NCBI GenBank assembly: GCA_000151295.1
Contig: GG745335.1
Coordinates: 814,230-828,588 of the forward strand
Direction of reading: 5' to 3'
Length of the DNA: 14,359 nt
Source: Allomyces macrogynus ATCC 38327
Taxonomy: Eukaryota > Blastocladiomycota > Blastocladiomycetes > Blastocladiales > Blastocladiaceae
Shown: positions 1 to 8,412 of the stretch, in pieces
Layout: every line of letters begins with the position of its first letter
Numbering within the stretch: the first letter of the stretch is position 1
Made by a program: the position numbers and the translations under genes
Notes under the pieces: generated by a model
Database searches by the model: none
What the model was told of the DNA's origin: nothing
What the model saw: the letters and a program-made list of their open reading frames with translations, nothing else

Positions 1-755
1 AGGCGCCGCCGGCCCCGCAGCTCCGTCGCATACGCTCGCACGCGCGGCTGCAGCCTCGTCGGACGCGCTCGGTCAGGAGCCTCTCGGTGCGGCGGTGCGC
101 AAGTTTGCGGCGGCGCAGGATGTGATTGGTAATGCTGAATTGGTGCTGGTACGTGTGAGGGGTGGCGACAGGACCTCGAAGTGGGGAAAGGAAACTAACG
201 CACATGCTTTCCCACAGGAAAACGAGAAACAGGTCAAGTTTGTCAAGCCCGTCTCGGCTCTGCTCAACGACCGTCTTGCCGCCGTTGCGGTTCGTTGACT
301 TGCTCAACCCTTTCTCGCCCTCGAGCCACCCACTCATTCTGTCTCGCATACCATTTGACTAGCGCTCGCGCCGCAACGTCAGCACGCTCCGCCTCCAGCT
401 CGACGCCATCAAGTCGCGGTTCAACTCGGCGACGCCGCACCGTGCCGAGGGCATGCAGGTCGAGCTCGAAAAAGCCGAGGACGCGCTGTGCGATGCCGTC
501 GAGGAGGGCACCAAGCTCATGAAGGGCGTCGTCGAGTCGCCCGAGGTGATGCGGTACCTGTCGGACCTGGTCGCGGCGCAGCTCGCGTTCCACGAGCAGT
601 GCGCTCATGTCTTGAGCGAGCTCGGTACGGAATAGCGAATTGGAAACGACATGTTGGGATGTGATCACTGACTTGACGTCGTGGATGTAGCGCCGGAGAT
701 TGACGAGATGCAGGTAACGCAGGAGGCGCTTTACAACACGGCCAAGCTATCGTAG
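1..755 (+). CDS. BAR-domain protein (endophilin/Gvp36-like), C-terminal part
   Basis: This is the 3' end of a spliced gene whose start lies left of the window. Exons read 2-148, 218-289, 363-624 and 691-755, and all junction phases agree (0, 0, 1). Introns are 69, 73 and 66 bases; the first has a CTAAC branch-like site near 194 and the third a CTGAC near 667. The product is almost wholly helical, with features of the second and third BAR helices: an RRNVSTLRLQLDAIKSRF segment, then ELEKAED, then LADLV-like SDLVAAQLAFHEQ, ending APEIDEMQ. BAR dimers bind and bend membranes; Gvp36 and endophilin relatives act in endocytosis and Golgi/vacuole traffic. The Ala-rich stretch at the left edge may lie outside the fold. 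The family is fairly sure, the exact subfamily is not. The second intron's donor (GTTCGT at 290) was chosen by phase. Confidence 0.72.
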
Positions 756-1060
756 GCGGTTCATGGCTGCGCGGGCGGTGGAGGTCGGATTCATTTGGTT
801 TTGGCGCTGTTTCGGTCCTGCTCGTCCAGGACTCGGAGCAGCCAAGGGCGCTGCGTCCAGCGGCACGTTGCGTCGCGCCGTCGTGAGGGTGCCCATGTGC
901 AATAATCGTTTGATTTTTTACATGTTTGATGTGAGGTGGAGGAGAGACAGTTGAAAGTGCGCGCCAGCGTGTACCAGCATGGAGGTCAGCCGTCAAAACG
1001 TGGACAAGTTTTGAATCTGCCTTCCGCAGCCTGCAACACACGCGTCAGGCTCGATGGACC
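756..1060. other. Intergenic spacer between tandem genes
   Basis: No convincing coding sequence is seen in these 305 bases. They should hold the 3' UTR of the BAR gene and the promoter of the ICE2-like gene. An AT-rich patch near 900-922 (AATAATCG followed by a run of T) stands out from the GC-rich surroundings and could help mark the upstream transcript end. Confidence 0.5.
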
Positions 1061-2494
1061 ATGATTTTCGCCCTCGTCAACGTCGTCGCATTCATTCTTT
1101 GGCGACTTGTGCCGCTTGGCCTACATGTCGCACTGCTCCCGCTCGCGTTTGCCGTATCGCGCGCCGCCGGTCTCCATGTCGCGCTGACTTGGACTGCGAT
1201 CTACACGGCCGAAGCCCTGCTCGGCCACCTGCTGCCAGCAGTTCTAGCGACGCCGGTAACGATGCATCAGCTGGAAACACGACAACTGGCCATGAACCAA
1301 TCCATTGATTCCAAAACTGATGCGGAAAAAATGCATAGGTTTCGGCTGTGGTCTCGCTCGCGAACCCGCTCATCGCGGCGCTGCCGGTCCTGCACTGGCT
1401 GGGCGTGCCCGACGTGTTGCCAGCGCCCTTGGCACACCCATGGGTCCTGGTCGCGTTTGAGGGCTCGATGTACGGCGCCGGCTATCTATTGGCCGTGCTC
1501 GAGGCGCTTGCGACTGTCGTCGTCATCAAGCAGGCGGGTGCGGCGTTGAAGGACGCGACGGACTTGCCTGACGCGGCCAAGGTATGATGAATCTTGGGCG
1601 CGATCTCGAAATGGAACCCCACGCTGACGTGCATATTTTACTGTCTCAGTTTCTCGTCACTGTCACCATCTTCGTCGGGTACTTGGTGTCGCTGTCCGTC
1701 TTCTGGAACCACGCGCACGGGTGGGACGCGATGGCGATCGTGGTCGTTGTCCTGGTGCTCCACGCCGTGCTCATTCTGATCCCGCTCGTTGCAGAGCCGG
1801 GGGTTGACGATATTCCAGTCGCGGAGGGCTTTCTTCTTGGTCCGTGGCCTCATTTCCCAACGATTCGGCCGCAAAAGCGTACCTAGATCTGACCGTCTTT
1901 CTTCTCGCACAGGTATTCTACGTCGCGCTCCGGATTGCCGTCAGTGCGCGCCCGGTCACGTCGCCGGGCACCGAATTCTGGACCATCGAGGCCGCCCAGC
2001 GCACGTCGCTGCTGAGCAAGTACGTTCGTTTCGCTTTGCCGCACGCTCCCCACCGGCTCCCTTCTCACCAACCCCGCCGCTCCCGGCACAGATGGGCGGA
2101 CATCCTCGACCTCCCCGACCTCCCTGGCGTCCTCTCGACCCTCTCCACGTTGACCTCGGCTCTCCCAACCCTGATCCCTATCCCCACCCTCGTCGCGCTC
2201 GCGTACCGATCCGTCATTCTCGGCGCGGCTGCGGCCGTCGTCGATCGTGCGCGCGACACGTGTACCGTATCCAGCACGGCACCCGACGAGGCGCGTGCCG
2301 CGTCCGTGTTCGCGATCGGCTCGTGGCTGCTCGCACTCAGCAAGCCGCTGCTGGTCGTGTGGTACGCGCACGCGCTGGTGGGGGTCGTGGATGGGGTCCA
2401 GGCCGGAACGATGGGGCACGTGCAATGGACAGAGCCGCTCGTGAGTGTCGCGATGTATGGGGTGTTGCTCGTGTCGCGCGGGATGGCGGCGTGA
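1061..2494 (+). CDS. ICE2-like ER membrane protein
   Basis: Five exons are proposed: 1061-1255, 1339-1581, 1650-1839, 1887-2019 and 2092-2494, giving 387 residues. The protein is mostly hydrophobic, with about eight to ten possible membrane helices. Features recalling the fungal ICE2 family are an N-terminal LLPLAFAVSRAAGLHVALTW segment, a mid-protein LEALATVVVIKQAG (family: LEG..SLLVIQ..G), and a C-terminal PTLVALAYRSVILGAA resembling the family's SLSYRLLVLYA. Yeast Ice2 sits in the ER membrane, helps cortical ER inheritance and promotes ER membrane growth by opposing Pah1 lipin activation. Introns 1, 2 and 4 have good signals (GTAACG, GTATGA, GTACGT). Intron 3 (1840-1886, 47 bases) is the least certain; an alternative acceptor at 1912 would need another donor. 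The start at ATG 1061 fits the family N-terminus. Confidence 0.7.
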
Positions 2495-3120
2495 GTGGGA
2501 TGGTCAGTTTTGGATAAGATCTGGCGGGATAATACGAGCTCCGGCGGTTGATGGACAACAGTGTGAATGGCAGGGCGAGGTGAAGGGGGGGAGATGCATG
2601 ATGATGTGCACCAACGAACCGGGCGGCTGCGCATTTTGTTCGTCAAACAGGTCCCGGCCAGACGAAGAATGTCGGGGATGGTATTAAATATCAATTCATA
2701 CGGGACACGAGCGCCGTGATCCCGTTCTCGGGCTGCACATCGTGGGAGCGTGTGGGTCGTTTTGGTTTGGACATGGATCGTGTCCGAAACTCCTGTTCCG
2801 CCCTTCAGCACGACCCTTTCCCATCGCCTCGAAATGCGAAAACACAACATCAACAACGTTTCCTCTATTCTCCACCAGTCTTGATCTGCGTCCGGCTCCT
2901 GTCCATTCCAGTTTGGTGCTGTGTGGAGATGGGGGATCCCGAGTGCCCGCAGCGGTACCGTTGCTGCACTGGGCCGCGATGGATCTGGAGATTGCGCTCA
3001 ACCCTGCTCGTACTGCGCGTCAAGACAATATGGCGGCCAAAGTGTCATGTATTGTTGTTGTCAAATTCAAAAACCACCTCTCGAGTGTGTGGACCAAAAC
3101 AAAGCACGCCAACAACGCGC
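2495..3120. other. Convergent intergenic region, no gene seen
   Basis: This 626-base gap lies between the stops of the ICE2-like gene (+) and the calcium exchanger (-). The short open frames on both strands have no family resemblance and no splice structure, so none is called. An ATTAAA-containing AT-rich stretch near 2681-2700 could serve the 3' end of the ICE2 transcript. No tRNA-like A and B boxes were seen. The sequence is lower in GC than the neighbouring genes, as expected of UTR and spacer. Confidence 0.55.
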
Positions 3121-4975
3121 TTACACCTGGAAGAACACGGTGAGCGCGATCATGCCGTATGCCGCGAGCATCATCATGCCCTCCAACCAGTTGGACCGGC
3201 CGTCTAGATAGAGTGAGAGAAACCAACGTGAGCAACTCGGTCCGAGCGACAGTTTTCGCACTTATGACCAGAAGGAAGACGCGGAAAACGCACCCTGGAT
3301 GAGGAACACGGTGATGAGCACGGAAATAAAAAGTACGGTCGTGTCGAACGTCTGGAAGTAGAGCGACATGGGCTGGCCAATCGCCCACCCGATAATGCTT
3401 GAGGAGAGGGTGGAATGGGTCCGTCATCAGTTTAGCTCAGCGCAAGTGCAAGACGCACCAAAACTAGTGGAGAATGAAGAAGCATACACAAGGATCGGGA
3501 TCACAAGACTACAAGCGGTCAACAGTTTGTTAGAACACGCTCTTCATCATCACCAACGGCTTTGGACAGACGAAGGGAGCGTACAGTGCGATCTGCATCG
3601 ACGACCCAATCGCGACGCCTGGGCGAAAGAGCACCTGTTAGTCGTCATCACTTTGGCGACGGTCAAAGAGGAAAAAACATGATAATACCAAGGGCCAGAT
3701 CGAGCTTGTTCTTCATGGCCACCGTGACGGCCGTGACGTGTTCGGCCGCGTTGCCGACAATCCTAGAACGCGATAATCAGAAGCGAGTGTTAACCGCAAG
3801 ATTTTGCCCTCGTCAAAGAAAAATGGTCGAACGTACGGCAGCAGAATCAAACCGACAAACGACTTGTTCATGTTCCATTCCTCGGTCATGCCCTCGATAC
3901 TCGACACGAGGAACTCCGAGTTGATCTGGATCACGAGAAGCAATGAGCCATGGATCCACGCACTACCAACGACGAGATAGAGCGTACCGCCACCGTCACG
4001 GTCGACGCGAGCAAGAGGGCCCCGGCAAACAGCAACGACACCTGCTGCTCTTCAGTCTCCTGCTCGGCCTCGGGCGCATAGAGCGACGCGTGCGTCGACA
4101 ACTGGAACCACAAGTAGAACCCGTAGATGACGAGCATGATCAGGGCAATGCCGTGCGAGATGCTCAGCAAGTTATCCTGCAGGAGCGGCGAGTCGGGTTG
4201 CGACGTGACAAACGCCGCACTATGGACGAAAAAAGGAAGAAACACCCAATCAGTACATGTCGGGACTTGGTGCGCTTTCAAACGGCTCAACAAATGGAGA
4301 CATACGGCACGAGCAGGGACATGACAGCAATCGTCAACAACGACCCGGACGTGTTAGCGGCCGTCGCGTTGAAGAACTGGTCGCGATGGTAGTAGCCTCC
4401 GCACAGGAAGCAAAAGCCCGTGACAAACAGCAGGTTCGACAGAATCGACCCAACTAGCGATGCCTGCACGACTTGCACTTGGCCCTGCTGCAGCGCGACA
4501 ATCGAGACAATCACTTCGACGGCATTACCAAACGTGGCGTTGAGCAGCCCGCCCATCGTCTCCGACGTGTGCAGCGCGAGCTCCTCAGTCGCGAACCCGA
4601 GCAACTTTGCGAGCGGCACAATCGCCAAAAAGTTGAGCCAAAACGTCCAGATTGGGCCCCACTCGAGGAAGTCGGCGAGCATGCCGAGCGGCACAAACAC
4701 GAGCAACACATTGAGATAGCTTAGCTTGATGGTGGCGCGCACCGACTCGGCGAGCGACGGCGACTTGACGTGACGATCCGCCACCAAATCCACACCATCG
4801 TCGTCGAGGGCAGCACTCGGGTCGAGCAAGCGTTGCGTTGCCGGGTCAGCGGGAGAGACGCTCGTCGGGAGCAGTACGTTGTACTGGGTACGGCCGCAGC
4901 GGCTGCCGCAGCGCTGTTTGCGAGCAGGCGCGCCCGGTCACCGGACGTGGTGGAGCCGGCAGCGTGGGAAGCCAT
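3121..4975 (-). CDS. Vcx1/CAX-type Ca2+/H+ exchanger
   Basis: The product is a CaCA-superfamily antiporter, expected in the vacuole membrane, exporting cytosolic Ca2+ in exchange for H+. Exons, in reading order: first part to about 4306, then 4219-3988, 3925-3837, 3762-3689, 3618-3585, 3508-3488, 3397-3294 and 3203-3121. Every junction from 4306 onward keeps phase. Both diagnostic alpha repeats are present: [17 protein letters not shown] in the first exon block, and [17 protein letters not shown] followed by [12 protein letters not shown] across two exons. An acidic loop ([12 protein letters not shown]) separates the halves, as in the family, and the C-terminus has [18 protein letters not shown]. 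Order and spacing closely follow yeast Vcx1. The N-terminus is unresolved: ATG at 4975 opens a frame (MASHAAGST...) that differs from the frame encoding YNVLLPTS onward, so an intron or a one-base error lies near 4890. The family call is secure. Confidence 0.88.
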
Positions 4976-5226
4976 TTGCTGATCTTGGTCCAAGCGGCTC
5001 GGTTCCTGCTGGTTCAGGTAGCCAAAGGATGCGAGCTGCGGGGCGCTGCGCCGTATTTCACTGCTGGCCTCGTGCTGGCGGTGGTCGGTTGGTTGGTGGT
5101 GCGCCGACAACGGGAGCAAGGAAGGAAAAGGCACGCTGCCAGGTGGCCCGAATTTTTGGAGCTGCTCCAGTTCTTGTTCCTCCTCCAGTATACGCGTCTC
5201 CATTCTCCCAGCCCAAGCCCCGAACC
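4976..5226. promoter_or_regulatory. Divergent intergenic region, exchanger / DUF3605
   Basis: This 251-base region lies between the likely starts of two head-to-head genes, so it should carry both promoters. A GTATAC motif near 5188 is the nearest thing to a TATA-like element, but it is weak. A frame of the exchanger strand stays open through the region (ATG at 5203 and at 5233), so a longer exchanger N-terminus or an upstream exon cannot be excluded. Confidence 0.4.
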
Positions 5227-6105
5227 ATGACACGGCTGCCTGTGCTCCGCCGCTGCCTCAACACCACTCCAACCGTCTTTTCCAACTACCTCGTCGCCGG
5301 CCTCGACCATCGCGTCGCTCTCCCTGCCCTCCTCGCGCCATCGCGCCACCTCTTGCACGCGTCGCGCCCGTGCGCCATGCGCACGCCCGTTATCGACCCG
5401 CTCACCGGCCGCGCCGTCGTCCACTACGACCTTTCGACGGCCCTCTCCTGGCCGCAATGCCAGCAACTTGTTGCCAACGGCCACGTCGACGCGCTGCTGC
5501 GCCTGCCCGCCGAGATTGACCGATACCAGGTGTGGACCGCGACGATCAAGGCGCAGTACGCGTCGGCCGAAGATTTCATCCTGTCGACCGTCTTTTCCGC
5601 ACCGCCCGCGCACCCAGGCGTAAAAACCGTCGTTGCCGACCGTGCCGCGGCAATTCGCGACCCGCATACGCCGCGTGTCGTCCTCCGCCTCAACGACTTC
5701 CCCTACAACTTGCGTCCGGGGATCGAGCACTGGGTCCTGTGGCGACTCGATGCCGGGCTGTCGAATGCCGAGATTGTGGCGATTGTTGACGCGTGGATTC
5801 GCGACGGGCATGCACTCGGTGGCACGTCGCCGTACGCGGCGCCGCTCCCACCCGCTGCCGCGGGCGCATCGACCGACGACAGCACGGCTCTGGCCGGCGC
5901 GCACACCACCAATGGCGTCGAATGGTGTTATTGGGTCAACCCGGCAGCGCGCAAGACGATTGCCGGAGTCTGGCACGCGCATATTCTCGTGCACTGGGGC
6001 GCACCAGCGGGCGACACGCACCGTGCCGAGCCGGCGTGCGACGCGCAGGCAAACGTGATTGCCGCGCCGGCGTCGGATGCAAAGCAGCAGACTGTCGCCG
6101 CGTAA
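5227..6105 (+). CDS. DUF3605 domain protein, intronless
   Basis: A single-exon gene of 292 residues. It carries the hallmarks of the DUF3605 family (common in fungi, function unknown): NDFPYNL at residues 156-162, soon followed by IEHWVLW, and a C-terminal block around residues 231-256 in which WCYWVNPAARKTI is followed by HAHILVHW. The stretch before residue 51 is rich in Arg, Leu and Ala and almost free of acidic residues, so it could be a mitochondrial presequence; this is inference. A second in-frame ATG at 5377 (MRTPVIDP) could be the start of the mature domain or an alternative start. A low-complexity Ala/Pro/Thr insert (about residues 199-226) separates the two conserved blocks. The gene ends 74 bases from the convergent gene at 6180, so the 3' UTRs probably overlap. 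The family call is fairly sure; no reaction can be assigned. Confidence 0.78.
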   Translation: MTRLPVLRRCLNTTPTVFSNYLVAGLDHRVALPALLAPSRHLLHASRPCAMRTPVIDPLTGRAVVHYDLSTALSWPQCQQLVANGHVDALLRLPAEIDRYQVWTATIKAQYASAEDFILSTVFSAPPAHPGVKTVVADRAAAIRDPHTPRVVLRLNDFPYNLRPGIEHWVLWRLDAGLSNAEIVAIVDAWIRDGHALGGTSPYAAPLPPAAAGASTDDSTALAGAHTTNGVEWCYWVNPAARKTIAGVWHAHILVHWGAPAGDTHRAEPACDAQANVIAAPASDAKQQTVAA

Positions 6106-6179
6106 CGTCCTCCTCCCTCGCTCTCCCTCTCTCTCTTTCTTCTTGCTCTCAAATCGACGGATTGGCATATGATAAAAGA

Positions 6180-7248
6180 TCAGTTGTACTTCATGTCCAG
6201 CAGCGCATCAAGGACCAGCCCGTGTAGCAGCGTCACTTGCGGCGGCAAGTACCCGCCCACGTCGAGGGCCATCGGGTCAGTGCCGACTGCGTCGTCTTGT
6301 GCGCTGCCCTCGACGGCCAGGGCGAGCACTTGGTCGAGAACCAGTGCCGTGAGAAGGACGGGTGGGCCCTCGGCGTGGAACGCGGCGAGCGGGTCAAGCG
6401 GAACAACCGTTTCGGCTGCGGCAGCGCGAGCAGCGAGTTGTTGAGCCGCTTTGATCTCGACGCGGGCCAGATCGGCCATCTTTTAGCGAGCAAAATGGGA
6501 CTCAGTCAGTGTCTTTGGCGGTGATCGCAGACAAGCATAATGGGCGCGTACTTCTTCGAACAGCAGCTGGTCGACGACCTGCATGACAGCGCCAAGTTGC
6601 AGCCGTTCGGCCACTTTTTCGCGCATCGTGGTCTTGACCAGCCATCGCACGTCGTCATCGACGGTTTCGTCGAGAAGGAGCGTCGCAACATGCGCCAGTT
6701 CGCGGTGGTATGGGTCATCGGCATCTCTAATTTTACAAACCATTCATGAGTATTTTGCAAGGCGCGCCATGGATACCGTCAGCAACGAGAGACCTTGCGT
6801 GAGCCGCTGCCAGTTCCTTGGTCACGTCGTCGCGCACCAAGTCGACAACCGTTTCCCTGAGCACCATATCAGCGACGGCAGCAGCTCGCGTTACTGTATC
6901 CTTGCCGCGGCCTCGACCTGGTTTCTTGTCGAATTCGCTGCTGCTTTGCACATCGCTCACGTCGTGCCATTGTGACGCGCCGTCCACGATCGGCCGCACA
7001 CCCTTGATCCGGCGCGCACTGCGGCCGGTAATGGGCGGAACGCGCGGGCGGCCAGCAGGAGGCGTTGCAAGTTGCGGAATGCACGTGGCGGGTCCTGCGA
7101 TGGGCGGTGGCCAATAGAGCACGGGCAAGAACGCAGGCGGTGGTGGTGGTTGCGGCGGTGTCGCGACAGCGGGTTCGGGATAGCCGTGGTGCGGCCTGAG
7201 TGGTGGTTTCCGCGACGCGCGTGTGCGCGAACGTGTTGCGTTGGGCAT
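6180..7248 (-). CDS. Unrecognised helical-repeat protein with Pro-rich N-terminus
   Basis: I do not recognise this gene. Three exons (7248-6777, 6724-6552, 6479-6180) join in phase to give 314 residues. The introns are 52 and 72 bases; the second has donor GTACGC and a CTGACTGA branch-like site, the first an unusual acceptor TTAGAG. Residues 1-60 are basic then very proline-rich (a PPQPPPPP run near 31-38), and 70-118 are basic and polar. From about residue 122 the chain is acidic and helical, with two clearly related segments: LRETVVDLVRDDV (130-142) and LDETVDDDVRWLV (175-187). Further helices of similar flavour follow (VMQVVDQLLFEE, LLTALVLDQVLALAVEG, LLHGLVLDALLDMKY). No catalytic motif, signal peptide or membrane segment is seen. 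The start at ATG 7248 is preferred because an in-frame ATG at 7359 leaves only 23 bases after the upstream gene's stop. A scaffold or adaptor is the most that can be guessed. Confidence 0.68.
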
Positions 7249-7382
7249 GGGCGAGTTGGAATTGGATGCAACAAGTTGGTGGCGACGATTACTGCTCTGA
7301 CATGCAACGAGCGTGAGACGCGTACGGGAGACGACACCAAACGCGCTCGACACGATCATGATCTGTATTCACGTCAAATAAT

Positions 7383-8009
7383 TTACTTGACGGTCCACTC
7401 GGCCTCGCACACAGCCAACAGCTCGCCCTGCAAGTTGGTCAACTCAGTCTTGACCATGACAGCACCCTGCTCGCCCGATTCGAGCCACGCGACGGTCTCT
7501 GGTGGGATCAGGCACTCGGCAAAGACCATGCCGCGCGCCTTCTTGTGATAAGAAGCCGACAACTTGGTGACAATGGCACGGCGACCGAGCTGTTGCGTGT
7601 GGGAGAGCAAGGCCATGCCCGACGCGAGTTCACCAATGTTAAGCAGCGCCAGCGCGTGGACCGACCCAAACGGATTGCGCAGACGCCAGCGGTCCTCGAG
7701 CTCGATGCGGCACCGGCCCAAGTCGAATTGGGTGACGCGCGGGCAGGCGGAGGCTGGTCATAATGGCGAGCAGGTGTGAGCTGATGGTGATCTTGGTGCC
7801 GGGATGAAATTTGGATCAGAATGGCGCGTGGCGTGCACATAGGTACCCGAGTAGGGTGCAGCGTAGCGGATGAAGGCCGAGAAGAGTGTGGGCCCGAGGA
7901 ACGGCACGCGGTGGCATTGGCGGTAGAGAGTCAGGAAATCCAGTCGCTGCGCTGCCGCAGTCAGGTTGCGCAGGGCGGTGGGCAGTGCTGAGGTGGCCGT
8001 CGTCGCCAT
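7383..8009 (-). CDS. DUF4442 hot-dog-fold thioesterase-like protein
   Basis: Two exons, 8009-7847 and 7753-7383, joined in phase 1 across a 93-base intron (GTACCT...CAG), give 177 residues. The spliced product reads APYSASACPRVTQFDLGRC, then ELEDRWRLRNPFGSVHALAL, then GELASGMALL and VTKLSASYHKKARG. This matches the DUF4442 branch of the hot-dog superfamily, whose members resemble acyl-CoA thioesterases. The NPFGSVHA segment sits where related thioesterases place the substrate and active-site helix, so acyl-CoA hydrolysis is a family-based inference rather than something shown here. The length is typical of the domain alone. The N-terminus (MATTATSALPTALRNLTAAAQRL) is basic with hydroxylated and Ala residues and could direct the protein to mitochondria, though it is not strong. 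It lies head-to-head with the LRR gene at 8413. Confidence 0.8.
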
Positions 8010-8412
8010 TTCGTGGTGGGTGCTGTGGGTCTTGATCGCGTGTCGGGCGGTCGCAGCAGCAAGACGGTTGTCTCAGTGATGGGCGAGAGGAGAAGCAAAC
8101 GTCGTTCCGGCCACGGTTCGCGGCCACGGCCACGGTTCGCGAACGACAGCCGCGCGTGGCCGTCCGACAGTGCCGCGGTGGCATCATTTTTCATCGGTGG
8201 GCAAAGCAAGGCGGCGCGGCGCGGTCGCGTGGTGACACGTGGTCGCGCTCCACGAGGGTTCAGCCGTGTCTCGACTTCCATCGCCGTGTGGAACGAATCT
8301 CCACCGCGCCACAACCACCACCGCGACCAGCGCACCGACCAGCTGCACCCACGACCACGACGAGCATCTGACGAACAGCACCAGCACCAGCATCAGCGAC
8401 CAGCACGCCGCC
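8010..8412. promoter_or_regulatory. Divergent intergenic region, thioesterase / LRR gene
   Basis: These 403 bases should hold promoters for both flanking genes. The LRR reading frame remains open back to about 8239 but has no ATG before 8413, and the CA-rich, low-complexity sequence from about 8300 to 8410 looks like a 5' leader. A 12-base direct repeat at 8111-8141 with a GTTCGCGAAC palindrome (8134-8143) is the only ordered element seen. Confidence 0.45.
8111..8141. repeat. 12-base direct repeat in divergent promoter
   Basis: CCACGGTTCGCG occurs at 8111-8122 and again at 8130-8141, separated by seven bases. The second copy runs into the perfect palindrome GTTCGCGAAC. Spacing of 19 bases between copies is near two helical turns, which would suit a paired transcription-factor site. 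It may equally be chance in GC-rich DNA. Confidence 0.5.

Noticed and set aside
1883..2856. Minus-strand open frames of 180 and 263 residues opposite the ICE2-like gene
   Set aside because: They are antisense to hydrophobic coding exons and show Arg/Gly-rich or Ser/Thr-rich shadow composition.
2696..3143. Open frames of about 100-160 residues on both strands between the ICE2-like and exchanger genes
   Set aside because: Low-complexity composition, no family resemblance and no splice structure; they lie in a convergent 3' region.
3459..3463. A five-base micro-exon (TTTTG on the minus strand) flanked by AG and GT in the exchanger gene
   Set aside because: It is phase-compatible, but skipping it and joining 3488 directly to 3397 gives exact alignment with the Vcx1 pattern from IP to GW, while including it adds one residue.
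5014..6168. A 384-residue minus-strand open frame opposite the DUF3605 gene
   Set aside because: Arg-rich shadow frame caused by high GC at the third codon position. The plus strand carries the conserved DUF3605 motifs.
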